Notes under the pieces: generated by a model | What the model saw: only the letters and a program-made list of their open reading frames with translations | Told to the model about the DNA's origin: nothing | Database searches by the model: none | Shown: positions 12,179 to 23,232 of the stretch, in pieces | How positions within the stretch are numbered: position 1 is the first letter of the stretch | Layout of the letters: each line of letters opens with the position of its first letter | Made by a program: the position numbers and the translations under genes | Source of the DNA: Quercus robur | Taxonomy: Eukaryota; Streptophyta; Magnoliopsida; Fagales; Fagaceae | Length of the DNA stretch: 64,000 nt | Assembly (NCBI RefSeq): GCF_932294415.1 | Contig: NC_065541.1 | Location: 52,554,290-52,618,289, forward strand | Direction: 5' to 3'

Positions 12179-12588
12179 CAATTGGTTTGTGGTCTGAATT
12201 TTTTTTTTAGAATTTTGGGGCTTGACTGGTTATGCATGATTGGTTTTTGCTGTGATTTTTATTAGAATTTGGTTAGTTGGGTTATGTGTAGAAATTTTGG
12301 GGCTTCACCCATGCTTGGTGTTATTATGTTCTTGCAGACCAATATGTGTGTGTTTAAACCTTCATTGAAGGTGCTTTGGGTATATAGGTGATTATAAATA
12401 GAATGTAATGTGATGGTATTGTGCTATATCAATGTGCAGTTATCAATGTGATGGTATTGTTATAGTGTAAATAGAATGCAATGTGATGGTTTGGATGTTA
12501 TATGTTTGTGGCTGATTTTATTTATGGTGTAATCAATAGCATACTTGTTTACATACCTCTTAGACTACAATGTTTGTGATTTTGTTAG

Positions 12589-13945
12589 ATGAAGAAAAAA
12601 ACCAAAGCCGCAATTCTTGCCTCAGTTGCATCTGTCCTCCTTGTGGGGGTTGCATTGTTAAAGAAATTACGACGTAGACGTAGAGAACTGCCTAGGGCGC
12701 CTTATGTTAACCATGCCACCGAGAGAGAGGAATACATAAATAGTGTTTTGCATGGAAGTGAGAGACATTGTGTGAATCAACTTAGGATGAAGCCTATAGC
12801 TTTCCACCACTTATGTCACACTCTCACTGAGGGGGAGCACGTACATCCGACTGTTCACATGTCTGTTACGGAGCAAGTGTTCATTTTCTTGCACATTATT
12901 GGTCATAATGTGAGGTTTCGTGTAATGGGTAGTCGGATCTATAGATCAACTGAGACTATTCATAGATACTTCAAGGTTGTCCTTAGTGGGGTCCTGAAAT
13001 TATATAGAACTCTAGTAAGACTGCATAGCGAAGATACACCTCCAGAGATAAGGAATAGCAGAAGGTTTTACCCATATTTTAAGGTAAATATTGCGACTTG
13101 TGTGTTTTTGTAAATTGTGAAGATTTATGTAATTTTAAACCATTATGTTTGTCGAAAATTAGGATTGTGTTGGAGCAATAGATGGTACACATGTTCGTGC
13201 ATCTGTGCCACCTGAAATACAAGGAAGATTTTGTGGTCGCAAAGATGGAACCACGCAAAATGTGTTAGCTGCCATTAGTTTTGACTTAAAGTTCACTTAT
13301 GTGTTGGCTGGATGGGAAGGCAGTGCACATGATTCACGTGTATTAAATGATGCATTTGCTAGGACAGGGGGATTTTCAATTCCCAATGGTATTACACGAT
13401 TACTTCACCCTTTTGGTTTGTTAATTTAATAAATATTATGTGTTTTCCTAAACATAGTAGTGATTTGGTTTTTTTTTTTAATATATGTAGGTAAATTTTA
13501 TCTTGGTGATGCTAGGTATGGTAATAAAAATGGAATATTGTCACCGTATCAGAGTGTACGATATCACTTGAAAGAGTTTAGTGATCGTCCTCCTGAGAAT
13601 GCACAAGAATTGTTCAACCTCCGACACTCTTCATTGAGAACTACCATTGAGCGAGGGTTTGGAGTGGTGAAAAAACGTTTTCGAGTGTTGGATGCAGAAC
13701 CATATTGGTCTTTCCCAACCCAAGTGAAAGTAGTGTTAGCGTGTTGTGTGGTTCATAATCACATTATGGGGGTTGAACCAAATGACCATATTATGGAAGA
13801 TGCAATGAACCAAGTAGAGCTTAGTGACCACCAACAAGAAACACAATCCCGTCGGGAGTCCGTAGAAGATAATAGATCATGGAATGCTAAGAGAGATGAG
13901 ATATGTCAAGCCATGTGGTCTGATTATATCAGGAGTGGAGAGTAG
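12589..13945 (+). CDS. PIF/Harbinger DDE transposase (HARBI1-like)
   Basis: Three exons, 12589-13083, 13163-13388 and 13491-13945, join in phase into 391 codons plus a stop, all with GT-AG introns. The N-terminal part has a basic patch (KKLRRRRREL) and a helix-turn-helix-like segment (about residues 95-130, containing TEQVFIFLHIIGHNVRFR). The DDE nuclease motifs are all present: GAIDGTH at the start of exon 2, GSAHDSRVL later in exon 2, and TIERGFGVVKKRF in exon 3, supplying two Asp and one Glu. The enzyme would cut and rejoin DNA at the element's ends in the nucleus. It lies 0.27 kb upstream of the partner gene. The leading ATG is set by the acceptor right before it and by the open frame. 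No stop or frameshift was seen, so it may be functional. A domesticated host HARBI1-like gene is unlikely because TIRs and a target duplication surround it. Confidence 0.9.
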
Positions 13946-14220
13946 TACTTTATTTAGATTTCTATGATTGTAATGTGTTTTTTCTTTTTGTTTTTTTGTA
14001 AAGACAATGTATGTAATATAGACTTTTGGTGATGTAATGAAAAAGTATTTTTAGCATTACATTGTTATTTGATGGTATTACATTGTCATTTCCATAGTTA
14101 GCATGTTCCATTCTGTTGTGCACATTCATAAGCATGGTTGTATGTGTGTTTGATTTGTTATTCATGTTCCAAGCGTAATTACTAAATGCTACTCTCACTA
14201 TACTATTTTCATATGTAGTA

Positions 14221-15774
14221 ATGTCAAAGGGTAAAGAAAAAGTTAGCGGCAGCAAGCAATTTAGGTGGCTACCACCTATGCATGAGATAATGCTAAAAAT
14301 ACTTACAGAGGAGGCTGGAAAGGGCAATAAGCCCTCTAATACTTTTAGGGCTGGCTCCTTTGCTCTTGTAGCGAAGGAGATAACGGCCCATTTCGGGGTT
14401 GAGTGCCACCCTGTATTTGTGGAGAACCGGATGCGGACTCTAAGGTCCATGTGGGCAACTATTCAAGAGCTTAGAAAGAAGAGTGGATTCGGTTGGGACG
14501 AAAATATGAAAATGATAACTTGTGACGCTAAAACATACCAAGAAGAAGTTATGGTATGACTTCCAACTATATTTTCTTAATATAGATAATAATATATGTT
14601 TTTGCCTTTTATATGAAATTTATAGTGTCATTCTTTTTAGGATTCCATTGCTTTTATAAGGTTTTCCAAACATAACTTTCATGTCACCTTACCTATGTAT
14701 TATATCTATACATATCTATGCGTTTTCATCTATCTATATGTGTATATGTGTCTGAGCTACAATTTTCTTTGGTTCTCGGTTTGGTTGCTAATAAAATGTT
14801 GGGAAAGTAAAGAAAAGATTGATACTTTCTTTTTAAGGTGATTCTTTTAATGGGTTTTTTTCAGCTATGACTTGAGAATGATAGGAAATTAAGGATCCAC
14901 TGTTTTCTTTGATCTTTCTATTTGGTTGCTAGGAAGAAGTGAATGAAAGAAAACAAAGTTTTTAACCAAAAGATTTGTGCTTGCTGTTCTAATTTTTTTT
15001 TCTTTTTTTTTTAATTGGGTTCTCTTAGCAGTGAAGTGTGCATAATACTAGCATAATGTATTGACTTGTTTCATCCTTATTTGAGAGTTTTTTTGCATTA
15101 CTTGTTTGATTACTGAGAAAATGTAGGAAAAAGTATGGAGTATTTGCTTTAATTGTTATTGCATAGTCTTTTATATTGAATTTATGAGTGAAGTTATTAT
15201 TGCATTATTATATACGTTCTTTTCTCCCTTACAGGCACATCGGAAGCATGCCGAGTATCTGAACAAAAAAATTGAGTTTTACGATGAATTAGCGATTGTG
15301 GTGGGGAAGGACACAGCCACAGGTGGCTTTGCTAAGTCCGGAGTGGATATCGAAAATGAGCTAGATAATGGGGATAATGGGGATAGTGTAGAGTTTGTTG
15401 CAGATAATGTGGAGAAATGTGTGGTTGAAAAGGGGAAGAACGCAAATGAATCATCCACCACTGGGTCGGGAATTTCCAAGTCCCGCAAAAGAGGGCGTGC
15501 AGCTTCTAATGCTGATGATAGTGTGCTGATTGATCTGTCTGATCAGCTGAAGGAAATAGCTGTCACTCTGAAAGAAATTAATCGAGGCCCGGTAGATTAC
15601 ACAACTTTGTATAATGAGATAATGGCTATGATGGCGGATGGATATAGCGAAGATATGCTCGCTACTGCCTTCGACCATCTTTGTGAGAATGAGAAGACGG
15701 CACGTGGATTTTTAGCCAAGAATACTAGGTTGAGGAAGCTGTGGTTAGATGGTTATTTTTTCTCACAAATTTGA
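14221..15774 (+). CDS. PIF/Harbinger ORF1-type protein, Myb/SANT-like DNA-binding
   Basis: Two exons, 14221-14553 and 15235-15774, join in phase 0 into 290 residues. Residues about 14-105 (FRWLPPMHEIMLKILTEEAG, then FVENRMRTLRSMWATIQELR and GFGWDENMKMITCD) match the Myb/SANT-like domain typical of plant PIF ORF1 and L10-interacting-type proteins. The middle is acidic, a KSRKRGR basic motif follows that could be a nuclear signal, and the C-terminus is helical. In this superfamily the protein binds the subterminal repeats and helps import or position the transposase. It is encoded downstream of, and on the same strand as, the transposase within the same element. The intron (14554-15234) has GTATGA and TTACAG borders. 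No breaks seen. Confidence 0.85.
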
Positions 15775-16369
15775 TTTGCTTATTTCATGTTGACTGCGAT
15801 GGTAGATTTAGGAATTAACTTTTGTTGTAGTATTAATATTGACCTATCAATGTATTATATATGTACTCTTTTGTATTATTGGGACGATACAATTGCCCAA
15901 ATTATGTATTTGTATTGTTCAGATACCACAAATAGGTATCATTTTTGTATGCCATTGAGGTGTAATGCCAATGGTGAACGATTGATGTGGCTGTTTTTAT
16001 ATAAATATTATGGGTATATTCGAATGATTATGTTTGATGTTGAACCAAATGACCATAATTTTTGTATTGTTACAAATATGTATAGGGAATGCAGGTTCTT
16101 GAATTTTATCTATAAGAGCAAAATATAGCTTCAAACTAGTTATTTTTAAGCTCTAGCTCCAGCTCGATTAACACCATGGTTTTGGTGAATTGGAGACTTA
16201 TGATAGTTATGGTGATGTTGGTGCCTATCTTCTTTGCGTTTATTGGGCTTAGGATTATGCTTCGGCTCAGCTACTTTTTCCTTAAATAGCATTGATCTTC
16301 TCCAATTCCTCCAAAACTTCATTCATGGATGGACGATTTTTTGGGTCAGATTCTAGATCATTTTCCATA

Positions 16370-16669
16370 AAATGATCCAAATTATTTTCCGTAAAGTATT
16401 TTCCGAACCAAACATGGGAAAACGTTTTCCGTAAAGAATTTTCCGTAAAGTATTTTCCGTAAAATATTTGGACGAACCAAACATCGGAATTAATTTTCCG
16501 TAAAACGATTTCCGTAAAATATTTGGACGAATTAAACACCGGAATTGATTTTCCGTAAAACGATTTCCGAGACAGCCAAACACCCGAATACATTTTCCTT
16601 TTCCGGAAATTAGCATTTCCGGAAAATATGTATTTTCCGGAAAACGTTTTCCAGCAACCAAACACAACC
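16370..16669. repeat. subterminal TTTTCCGTAAA repeats and right TIR of the PIF element
   Basis: At least eight copies of TTTTCCGTAAA or TTTTCCGGAAA-like motifs, interleaved with CCAAACA motifs, run into the right terminus. The left end (11080-11240) has the same motif more sparsely. Such repeats are the known binding sites of element-encoded Myb-like proteins in this superfamily; that role is inferred here. Confidence 0.75.
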
Positions 16670-16672
16670 GAA

Positions 16673-17149
16673 GTCTGTGGTCTTTTTTAAAAATTTGTTG
16701 GTGTAGGGGACCTACTCTAGGTTTTTACAAGAATGTCACTATATCTATTTTCACTATAAATGAAAATGGTCAAAAGTTGTATTAGTGAATTCAAATCCAC
16801 TTTTTTAGGAAATTGAAAATAAATATTGAAAACAAATACAAAGTCAAACCAATTTTTTAATGGTGGGTCTCACAAAAAAAAAAAAAAAAAAATGAATACA
16901 GAATACACCACTTTTTTCATGAAACCGAATGACCTCTAATTTTTTACACCACCGAAAAAATTACAAGCTTATTACATCACATATTCTGACATAACAAACA
17001 CACCCCCCCCCCCCCCCCCCCCCCCCCCAATCGGTGTTTTTAACTTCAACAAGAAATTCGTAATCTTACATATAAATTACGGGAAAGTGCACTGAAAACC
17101 ACAGATCACAAGTTGTGTGTTTTCTTATTCATCTATATAAATGGACTAT
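16673..17149. other. intergenic spacer with a 26-base C run
   Basis: The sequence between the PIF element and the 3' end of the dehydrogenase gene. It contains a run of 26 C (17003-17028) and an A run near 16869-16891. No gene was seen. The minus-strand part just above 17149 is probably the dehydrogenase 3' UTR. Confidence 0.5.
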
Positions 17150-18812
17150 CTAGGATAAGAATGGTGACACTTCTTGCTGAAAAAAGAAAAGGCCAGAAGG
17201 ACCGCCTTTGGGCAGCAGCGCTAACCTCACAGGATTTGCAGCACCTTCCTCAACAGGTATCTTGCCGGTGTTCCAGTTTATGTCGGTTTTAACGAAGCCA
17301 GGACAGACACAATTGATGCAGAAACTCGGATACCTCTTGGCTAGAATTTTAGTGTAGGCATTCAGAGCTGCTTTGGAGAGTACATAAGCAGATGAATGAC
17401 CCCATCCTTTAGTTTCCAAGGAACCCTCTTTGAAGTCTTTTAGATACTCACTCAACACCTCTTCCACATTCTCTTCTGTAAGGTTCTTTGGATCAGTAAA
17501 CACTCCTCTCGCCAATTCGTTAGGTATGTCCTGAATTAATAGGACAAGCAAAACTAAGATCAACCACTATTCTATGAATATAATTCAAAATTAAATTCCT
17601 AAACATATACTAGGTTTGTGTGAGATTAATGATGAAAATATTGAACAATTCAATCAAATTCATTAATATAGTAAAAATTTATACTAGTGGATTAGCCTTG
17701 AAATCTACTATTATCAAACTTAATAAAGTTTCTTGACAAGGTCATGTCTAGTGATCATGTACAATATATTGTATGTCCGCAAATGTATGAAAAAATTTGT
17801 ATGTGAGTTACAAAAATTTTGTTCTTCTAAAATCAAATCCTAGATCTACCAATGGGTGCTAACAATTTATTTTTGATGGAGGTTTGTGTTGCTAACATAC
17901 CACCACAAATTTCGAGGCGGAGAAGACACATTAACAATTCTTGGCGAGTCAGATAATTGAAGGAGGGGAATAAGAGCCTCTGTTGTCCTCTTAGCACCAT
18001 AGTAGTTTGTTTCCACACATTCTTTTACTGACTCATATGTTTGAGTAGATTTTTTAGGCTCTGTTGATGGCCTTTCCTGCACCTGAAAAGAGATATTGTG
18101 ATTCTAAAAAGATAAGCAGCCAAGGAAGCTATACTCAACATTTTTACCCCCCCCCCCCCCCCCCCCTGATTCAACAGTATTTAACATTTGATTCGCAATG
18201 AGAAATTTGAAAAGTAAAATCAAGGTATAACATAAACTACAAGAGTACTTCACAGCTTGATTTGAAATAATTTGAGGTACACGCTCAACACAATTCAGTG
18301 GAACTTTTTCTATATATACAAAAATAAAAATAAAATTAAGTGAAATTTTGTTAATATTTAAATATTAATTAATTAAACAAATTCATTCAACTTGTTATAT
18401 TATTAATTTTTTTATTTAAAATTTATTTCTTTGCTCCTTTTGAGATACAAAATTACTAATAAAATTTTGATAACATATATATTTTTTATTTAATGATATC
18501 TCTAATTCATTTATTGTCATGACATGATTGATTTTATGTAGGATTTTATCAATTTTTAGTCTTAAAATTTTTCATTATGTAGAAGTAATTGTAACATGTA
18601 GTCTAACATGCATTTGGAATGAATAATATATATATATATATATATATGAGAGATGCTACGTCCATAACATTTTTACAATAAATCACAGGTGGTTAGTTGT
18701 TATTGGTTCAAATTTGAACCTAACACTAAAATTACTTTTTTGCCCTAACAATAACAACCAATAACAACCTGCCACTTAGGATTTGTTGTAAAAATATTGT
18801 AAACATATCATT

Positions 18813-18849
<37 letters not shown>

Positions 18850-20731
18850 TGCTTTTTTTTTTTTTTTGTATAAAGTATCGTGTCAATTGGACTATTGTCT
18901 TTGTATATTTCTTTATAGACGTTCTGACACATTTTTGGTAATATGTTAGTGAATTAATGTACAACCTTTATAATTAAATTGTTTACTTTGATTTGATGAA
19001 TGGGAATGATATTTTTAAAGGAACTTTATGTAGTTGTCCTGAATGACGTGAGTGAGAAATCTTTTTTTTTTTTTTTAATGAAAAAAGAGAAATCTTTTTT
19101 AAATGAATAATCTTAGAAAAAACAATTATACATGTGCTTTTAATTAACTTGTGATCTTAACACCGCGCACCCTTGGTGCAGTGGTCACTCCACAAGTATA
19201 AATGCTTGTAAGGTGTGGGGGGTAAAGACTAGAATTCAAGTTTCCAGAAAGAAACTTCACATATACTTAGATTAAGTTAGAATAGAAATTCTATCTTGTA
19301 TAAAAATAAAATAAAAATTAAAAATTAAAAATTAACTTGTGATCTTGCACTAACCTTATAGTAGGTTTGGGGTGTGAGTCGTGTGACACTTGCCATAAAT
19401 TTTGCGTTGATTGAACGCGAGGAATCATGATAGTCTACTGTGGCTCCAACAATCCCTGCATTGTTCACCTACACCGATTTCCTACAATTTCAGCATTCGT
19501 CCTATATTTACATTGACTAAAATTAGAGAGACAACAGGAAAAGAAATCAGATTTTCAAGTTATTTGGAGAATTTCTATCTTTTGATAACTATTCAAGATT
19601 CAATACAATTTTTTTTTTTTTTTTTTTTGTTTCTTTTTTAATCAAATGTTAGAAGTGAATGTTACAATTGTCATCTATCAAATTACTTTAGTTCCATTAG
19701 TAGTCATAGTGGCGTCCAAGAGATTCTTTGACCCAACCTACTCGAGAGATCTAATTGGACCGGAATAGTACTCAATCATACCCAGTGGCTATCGCGGTTA
19801 ATGATGGGTCTTCGCCTTCAAAACCGACTTCAATAGATCAAGTCATGGGTTTTCTCCTCCAAAACTTGAGCAACCCAATCTAATCGACAACCCAAGCAGA
19901 ATCTAGAGCGATTTCCACCAAATTTGATGAGATCTTAATTACTTGATTTTCGTTGTTTTCCAGTATTATCTTACCAAATCTTCACCGTTTTTGGAATCTC
20001 CAATTTTGTTTGAATCAAACTTCCACCCAATGATTATTCGATCCATCCAAATCCAATCTCCTTACCGATTAAGGGTGGGTTTAATTCTTCTCTACCCAAT
20101 CTAATCAAGTCAAGTGTGGGTTGGGCATAAACCCAACCCAGACTGACCCATGGACACCCATAAGACACCCCTAAGTAGTTATATATGTCAAGAGTTTTGT
20201 AACTTAACTGACAAGTGACACCTCATGTTATTTTCAACAATAACGTATAGAATTCAAGTCCCCAATTTTTATTGTAACTATCAAATTATCACAAATAAAA
20301 AATAAAGTTAGTAGACAATCAATTGGTTACTTGTTGAAGTCAGATTATCCGCATATATAATACGTATATCATGTCTTTTGTGAGCATGAGACTCAAGATA
20401 TATATGAAAAACATTTTCATGGAATTAAAAACATAATATTTCAAAGGAATTTTTCATACAGATGTACCTATTCTACTTTATCGATCTTGGGTGGCTTTTC
20501 AAATTAAAGTATGATAATAAGCATATAGAATTGGTTTTTTTTTTTTTTTTAAGAACTTTATTGTAAAAATTAATGTTCCAGCAACTAATTAAAAAATTCA
20601 GTGTTTATTATTACACCACTTAATTTTACATATCCAATATTGTAAATCATAAAGTTTTTTGTAAGTAAATGGCATAGACACAAAGGGAAGGCTGGATTAT
20701 TATTTGCCTTAAAAACATCAAATCAGTGTGA

Positions 20732-20804
<73 letters not shown>

Positions 20805-21221
20805 CCACCAAGATATCAAGTCTCCCAAACTGGGTTTTGATGAAATCTGCCAGAGAAGCAATAGAGCCAGGGTTAGCCACATCAAGTTGATGAAAAATGA
20901 CAAGGTCAGAGAGACCAGAATCTTTTAGTTTTTGAACTGCTTCAAGACCCTTCTTCTCATCTCTTGCTGTTAGCACCACCTTAACACCTTTCGAAGCTAA
21001 TTGCCTAACTGTTTCCAATCCAATTCCCTTATTGGACCCTGTAACAACGGCATACCTAACAAAATGAATAATCGTCAAAAAAAAAAAAAACTTAGAGAGA
21101 GATGAATGTACGTGCATATATGTCATATAAGTGGCTGGAGGATGTGACTGAAAAGAGTGATATAAAAAGTGAATACACAACAAAAAGACTAAAAATAGTA
21201 CCTCGCTGCTGCTTCTGCCAT
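17150..21221 (-). CDS. short-chain dehydrogenase/reductase (carbonyl/menthone/salutaridine reductase-like)
   Basis: Five exons on the minus strand: 21221-21202, 21055-20809, 19468-19355, 18082-17897 and 17530-17150. They give 315 residues, close to the usual length of about 300. The Rossmann motif TGSNKGIG is at residues 12-19, the NNAG motif at 91-94, the NVSS serine at 180-181 and the catalytic YVLSK at 238-242. The C-terminus runs [17 protein letters not shown] to the stop. This is the plant group of monomeric NADPH-dependent reductases that includes (+)-neomenthol dehydrogenase, salutaridine reductase and carbonyl reductase-like proteins; the substrate cannot be told. The exon 4 acceptor is a CAGGTGCAG tandem site, so two residues (VQ) are optional. 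The exon 4 donor (TAT|GTTAGC) was chosen by phase, and the residues before it (SPPRNLWWY) are unlike the usual GKL-type segment, so that junction is the least certain. Intron 2 starts with a CT microsatellite, and a SINE sits 8 bp inside intron 3. Confidence 0.85.
18083..18647. other. intron 3 of the dehydrogenase, no gene
   Basis: AT-rich intronic sequence with a run of 19 C (about 18148-18166) near the exon 4 acceptor and (TA)n at 18628-18646. Nothing else recognised up to the MITE. Confidence 0.6.
18648..18816. mobile_element. MITE of about 170 bp with 35-bp TIRs, in intron 3 of the dehydrogenase
   Basis: The left end GAGATGCTACGTCCATAACA and following bases are mirrored, with mismatches, at the right end (GATTTGTTGTAAAAATATTG to TTTCTC). 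The centre contains an inverted TTGTTATTGG/CCAATAACAA pair. Microsatellites (TA)n on the left and (TC)n(TA)n on the right flank it and hide any target duplication. A related copy lies at 46109-46371. Superfamily not certain. Confidence 0.65.
19159..19329 (+). mobile_element. tRNA-derived SINE with a perfect 17-bp target duplication
   Basis: The body begins AACACCGCGCACCCTTGGTG, includes an A-box-like GGTGCAGTGGTC and a degenerate B-box-like AGAATTCAAGTTTCC, and ends in an A-rich tail (about 19300-19329). The duplication AATTAACTTGTGATCTT is exact at 19142-19158 and 19330-19346. The SINE is antisense to the dehydrogenase gene. The distal copy of the duplication ends 8 bp from the exon 3 splice donor at 19354. 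The perfect duplication argues for a young insertion. Confidence 0.88.
19469..20808. other. intron 2 of the dehydrogenase
   Basis: This 1.34-kb intron holds a T run at 19611-19628 and a GC-richer block (about 19720-20173) with repeated CCCAACCC-type motifs that looks like a decayed transposon, family not identified. At the 5' end of the intron (minus strand) is the compound microsatellite 20733-20800, (TA)n then (GA)n on the plus strand, only about 8 bp from the donor of exon 2. Confidence 0.55.
20733..20800. repeat. compound (TA)n(GA)n microsatellite at a splice donor
   Basis: About 9 TA and 25 GA units on the plus strand. In the gene's orientation it reads as a long CT tract that starts about 8 bases after the GT of intron 2. 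Confidence 0.95.
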
Positions 21222-21593
21222 TGATGATGAGAAGTAAGAAAAATGGAACCTCAACTCGTTGGGCTCTGAATTTTCCTACAATTAGTGTTGCTAGGTTTTG
21301 ATTTTTGAGTTCGGGTTTATTCTGTTTTGATGTCAGTCTGATTTAAGATTTTTCAAAACTAACCAATTTTGTCCCTAATCATTGTGAAAAATAGGAGAAA
21401 AATAAGTAACAGATTATGGACTAAGTTTGTTAGATTTGAAAATTTTTAGACTTGAATATCATTAGCTCAAACTTCAGGAGTGTTAACTATATTTACCCTT
21501 TTCATAATAGCTTTCATGGTACAAATGATTGGTATTAATAATGAATTCATGTCAAGTAATCTAATTTTGCCCTAAAACAACTACCTTGTTCGC

Positions 21594-21641
<48 letters not shown>

Positions 21642-22142
21642 ATACGTAGACCCCAGCATGGTGGATATATCATAGGAACTTAGTACTTTTAGTTGACCAT
21701 ACTGAGATATATAAGAATATGCCATGAGGCAAGTTGAAATCATTAGGCCCTTTTTTTTTTTTTTTGTCTAGTGTATGTGAGATTAGGAATTAAGGAAATT
21801 GGATATTAAAAAAAAACATAAAATTAAATAATAGATACTAGTGAGTCTTGATAAACTAAAAATAAAAAATACAAGTTGGAACGTGGTCTTGAGAGAAAAA
21901 TCAAAGTGGATTGAAAAGTTTTTTTTTTAATTTTAATTTTTGGATAAGTTTGTTTTGAAGATATGAATTAGTCAGAAAGTGTCCTGTTTTGTAGGCATTT
22001 TACGTGGTATTGGAAATATAATTTTACTTAGTTGTCTTTAAGTTTTGTCCTTAATAAACATAGGGTCTAAGAGCATTTCTGAACCAATTCAATCTAAAAA
22101 AGTGAATCTTGTTATAGATAGTATAGATAAATATAAGTAATG
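21222..22142. other. upstream region of the dehydrogenase, no gene
   Basis: AT-rich, with (TA)n(TG)n at 21599-21642 and a T run near 21751-21765. It should contain the dehydrogenase 5' UTR and promoter (minus strand), but no individual element could be placed with confidence. Confidence 0.5.
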
Positions 22143-23232
22143 TATATAACTGCTTATCAACAACAACAAAAAAAGTAATGTATATAACTAACTGATGTTG
22201 TCCAATTTTCAATGCTCTCATAAATAATCATATTGTTGAAAAAGTGTTTAGTTCTTGTGTTCTTGATTGATTTACTCATCTAGAAATGTGTTTAGTTCTG
22301 TATAATTCTTTCATTTAACGTAGACTCTTCACTCTAGGCACGTTAAATACTTAGTATTTCCTGCGAACTAATTCACTAGTTTTGATTTGCTTAAAATCAA
22401 TCAATTTCATGAAACTACCTTAAACAATTAATTCTTGAGTTCTTATTCTTAAATCATCCAACTAAGATCATCCTTCATATGAATTTTAGTTAAATTATAA
22501 AATAAATATTGTTAAGACTACCAATAGATGTGTTGTGCATGGATCCCTAAACTTTAGTGCCTTAATATATTTTTATTTTTTCTCAATCTAAATTACCTTT
22601 ACCAAACCATCAAAATCTCTTCAATTTAACTTTATCATTTTGTGGTTTGCTAATCAATTCCATTTTCCTGTGGATTTGATCTTGGAGTCACTGAGTTATT
22701 ATTTCACAAAAATCTTGCAATTGATTATTTAAGTCGCAGTAAGTTTTTGGGCTCCCAAGTGCAGGATTGTCACAAAGTAATAATTCAATGAGTCCGAGAT
22801 TGAATCCACAAGGAAAAGTGAAAGGGATCTACGAACAACACTTCTATTGGTAGTCTCAACAATTTTTATTGTATAACTCAACTAAAATTCATATGAAGGA
22901 TATTCTTAGTTGGATGATTTAAAAAAAAAAACTCAAGAATTTATTGTGTAAGATACATAGTTTCATGAAATTGATTGATTTTAGGCAAAATAAAACTAAT
23001 GAATTAGTTCGCAGGGAATACTAAGCATTTAACGTGCTCGGAGTCTACAATAAATCAAAAAATTATACAAAACTAAACACTTTTCTAGATGAGTAAGTCA
23101 ATCAAGAACACAAGAACTAAACACTTTTTCAACAATATGATTATTTAAGAGAGCATTGAAAATTGGACAACATTAGTTAGTTATATACATTACTTTTTTT
23201 TGTTGTTGTTGTTGTTGATAAGCAATTATATA
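22143..23232. repeat. large inverted repeat (foldback element), arms of about 0.5 kb
   Basis: The left arm, 22143-22719, is the reverse complement of the right arm, 22760-23232, across almost its full length, with a spacer of only about 40 bp. Matching pairs include TGTTGTCCAATTTTCAATGC with GCATTGAAAATTGGACAACA, and GACTACCAATAGA with TCTATTGGTAGTC. The left arm has about 107 bp (22549-22655) with no partner on the right. Arms match at around 88-90 percent by eye. No protein is encoded. It could be a foldback transposon, or two copies of one repeat (the GAGATTGAATCCACAAGG part resembles a common plant LTR-element motif) inserted in opposite orientation. A transcript across it would form a long hairpin. 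Confidence 0.85.

Larger units (their letters stand above)
11065..16669 (+). mobile_element. PIF/Harbinger DNA transposon, apparently complete
   Basis: A 5.6-kb element. The left terminus GGGTGCGTTTGAAT and the inverse of the right terminus, GGTTGTGTTTGGTT, form imperfect terminal inverted repeats. The flanks carry a 3-bp duplication GAA (11062-11064 and 16670-16672); three-base duplications are typical of this superfamily, although TTA/TAA is the usual sequence. Both ends are packed with short TTTTCCGGAAAA and TTTTCCGTAAA subterminal motifs. It encodes the two proteins the superfamily needs, a DDE transposase and a Myb/SANT-like protein, both on the plus strand and both free of interruptions once introns are removed. 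It may still be active, or have been active until recently. Confidence 0.88.

Noticed and set aside
19159-19329. A functional tRNA gene
   Set aside because: The A- and B-box-like sequences are degenerate, there is no cloverleaf, and the A-rich tail and target duplication show a SINE.
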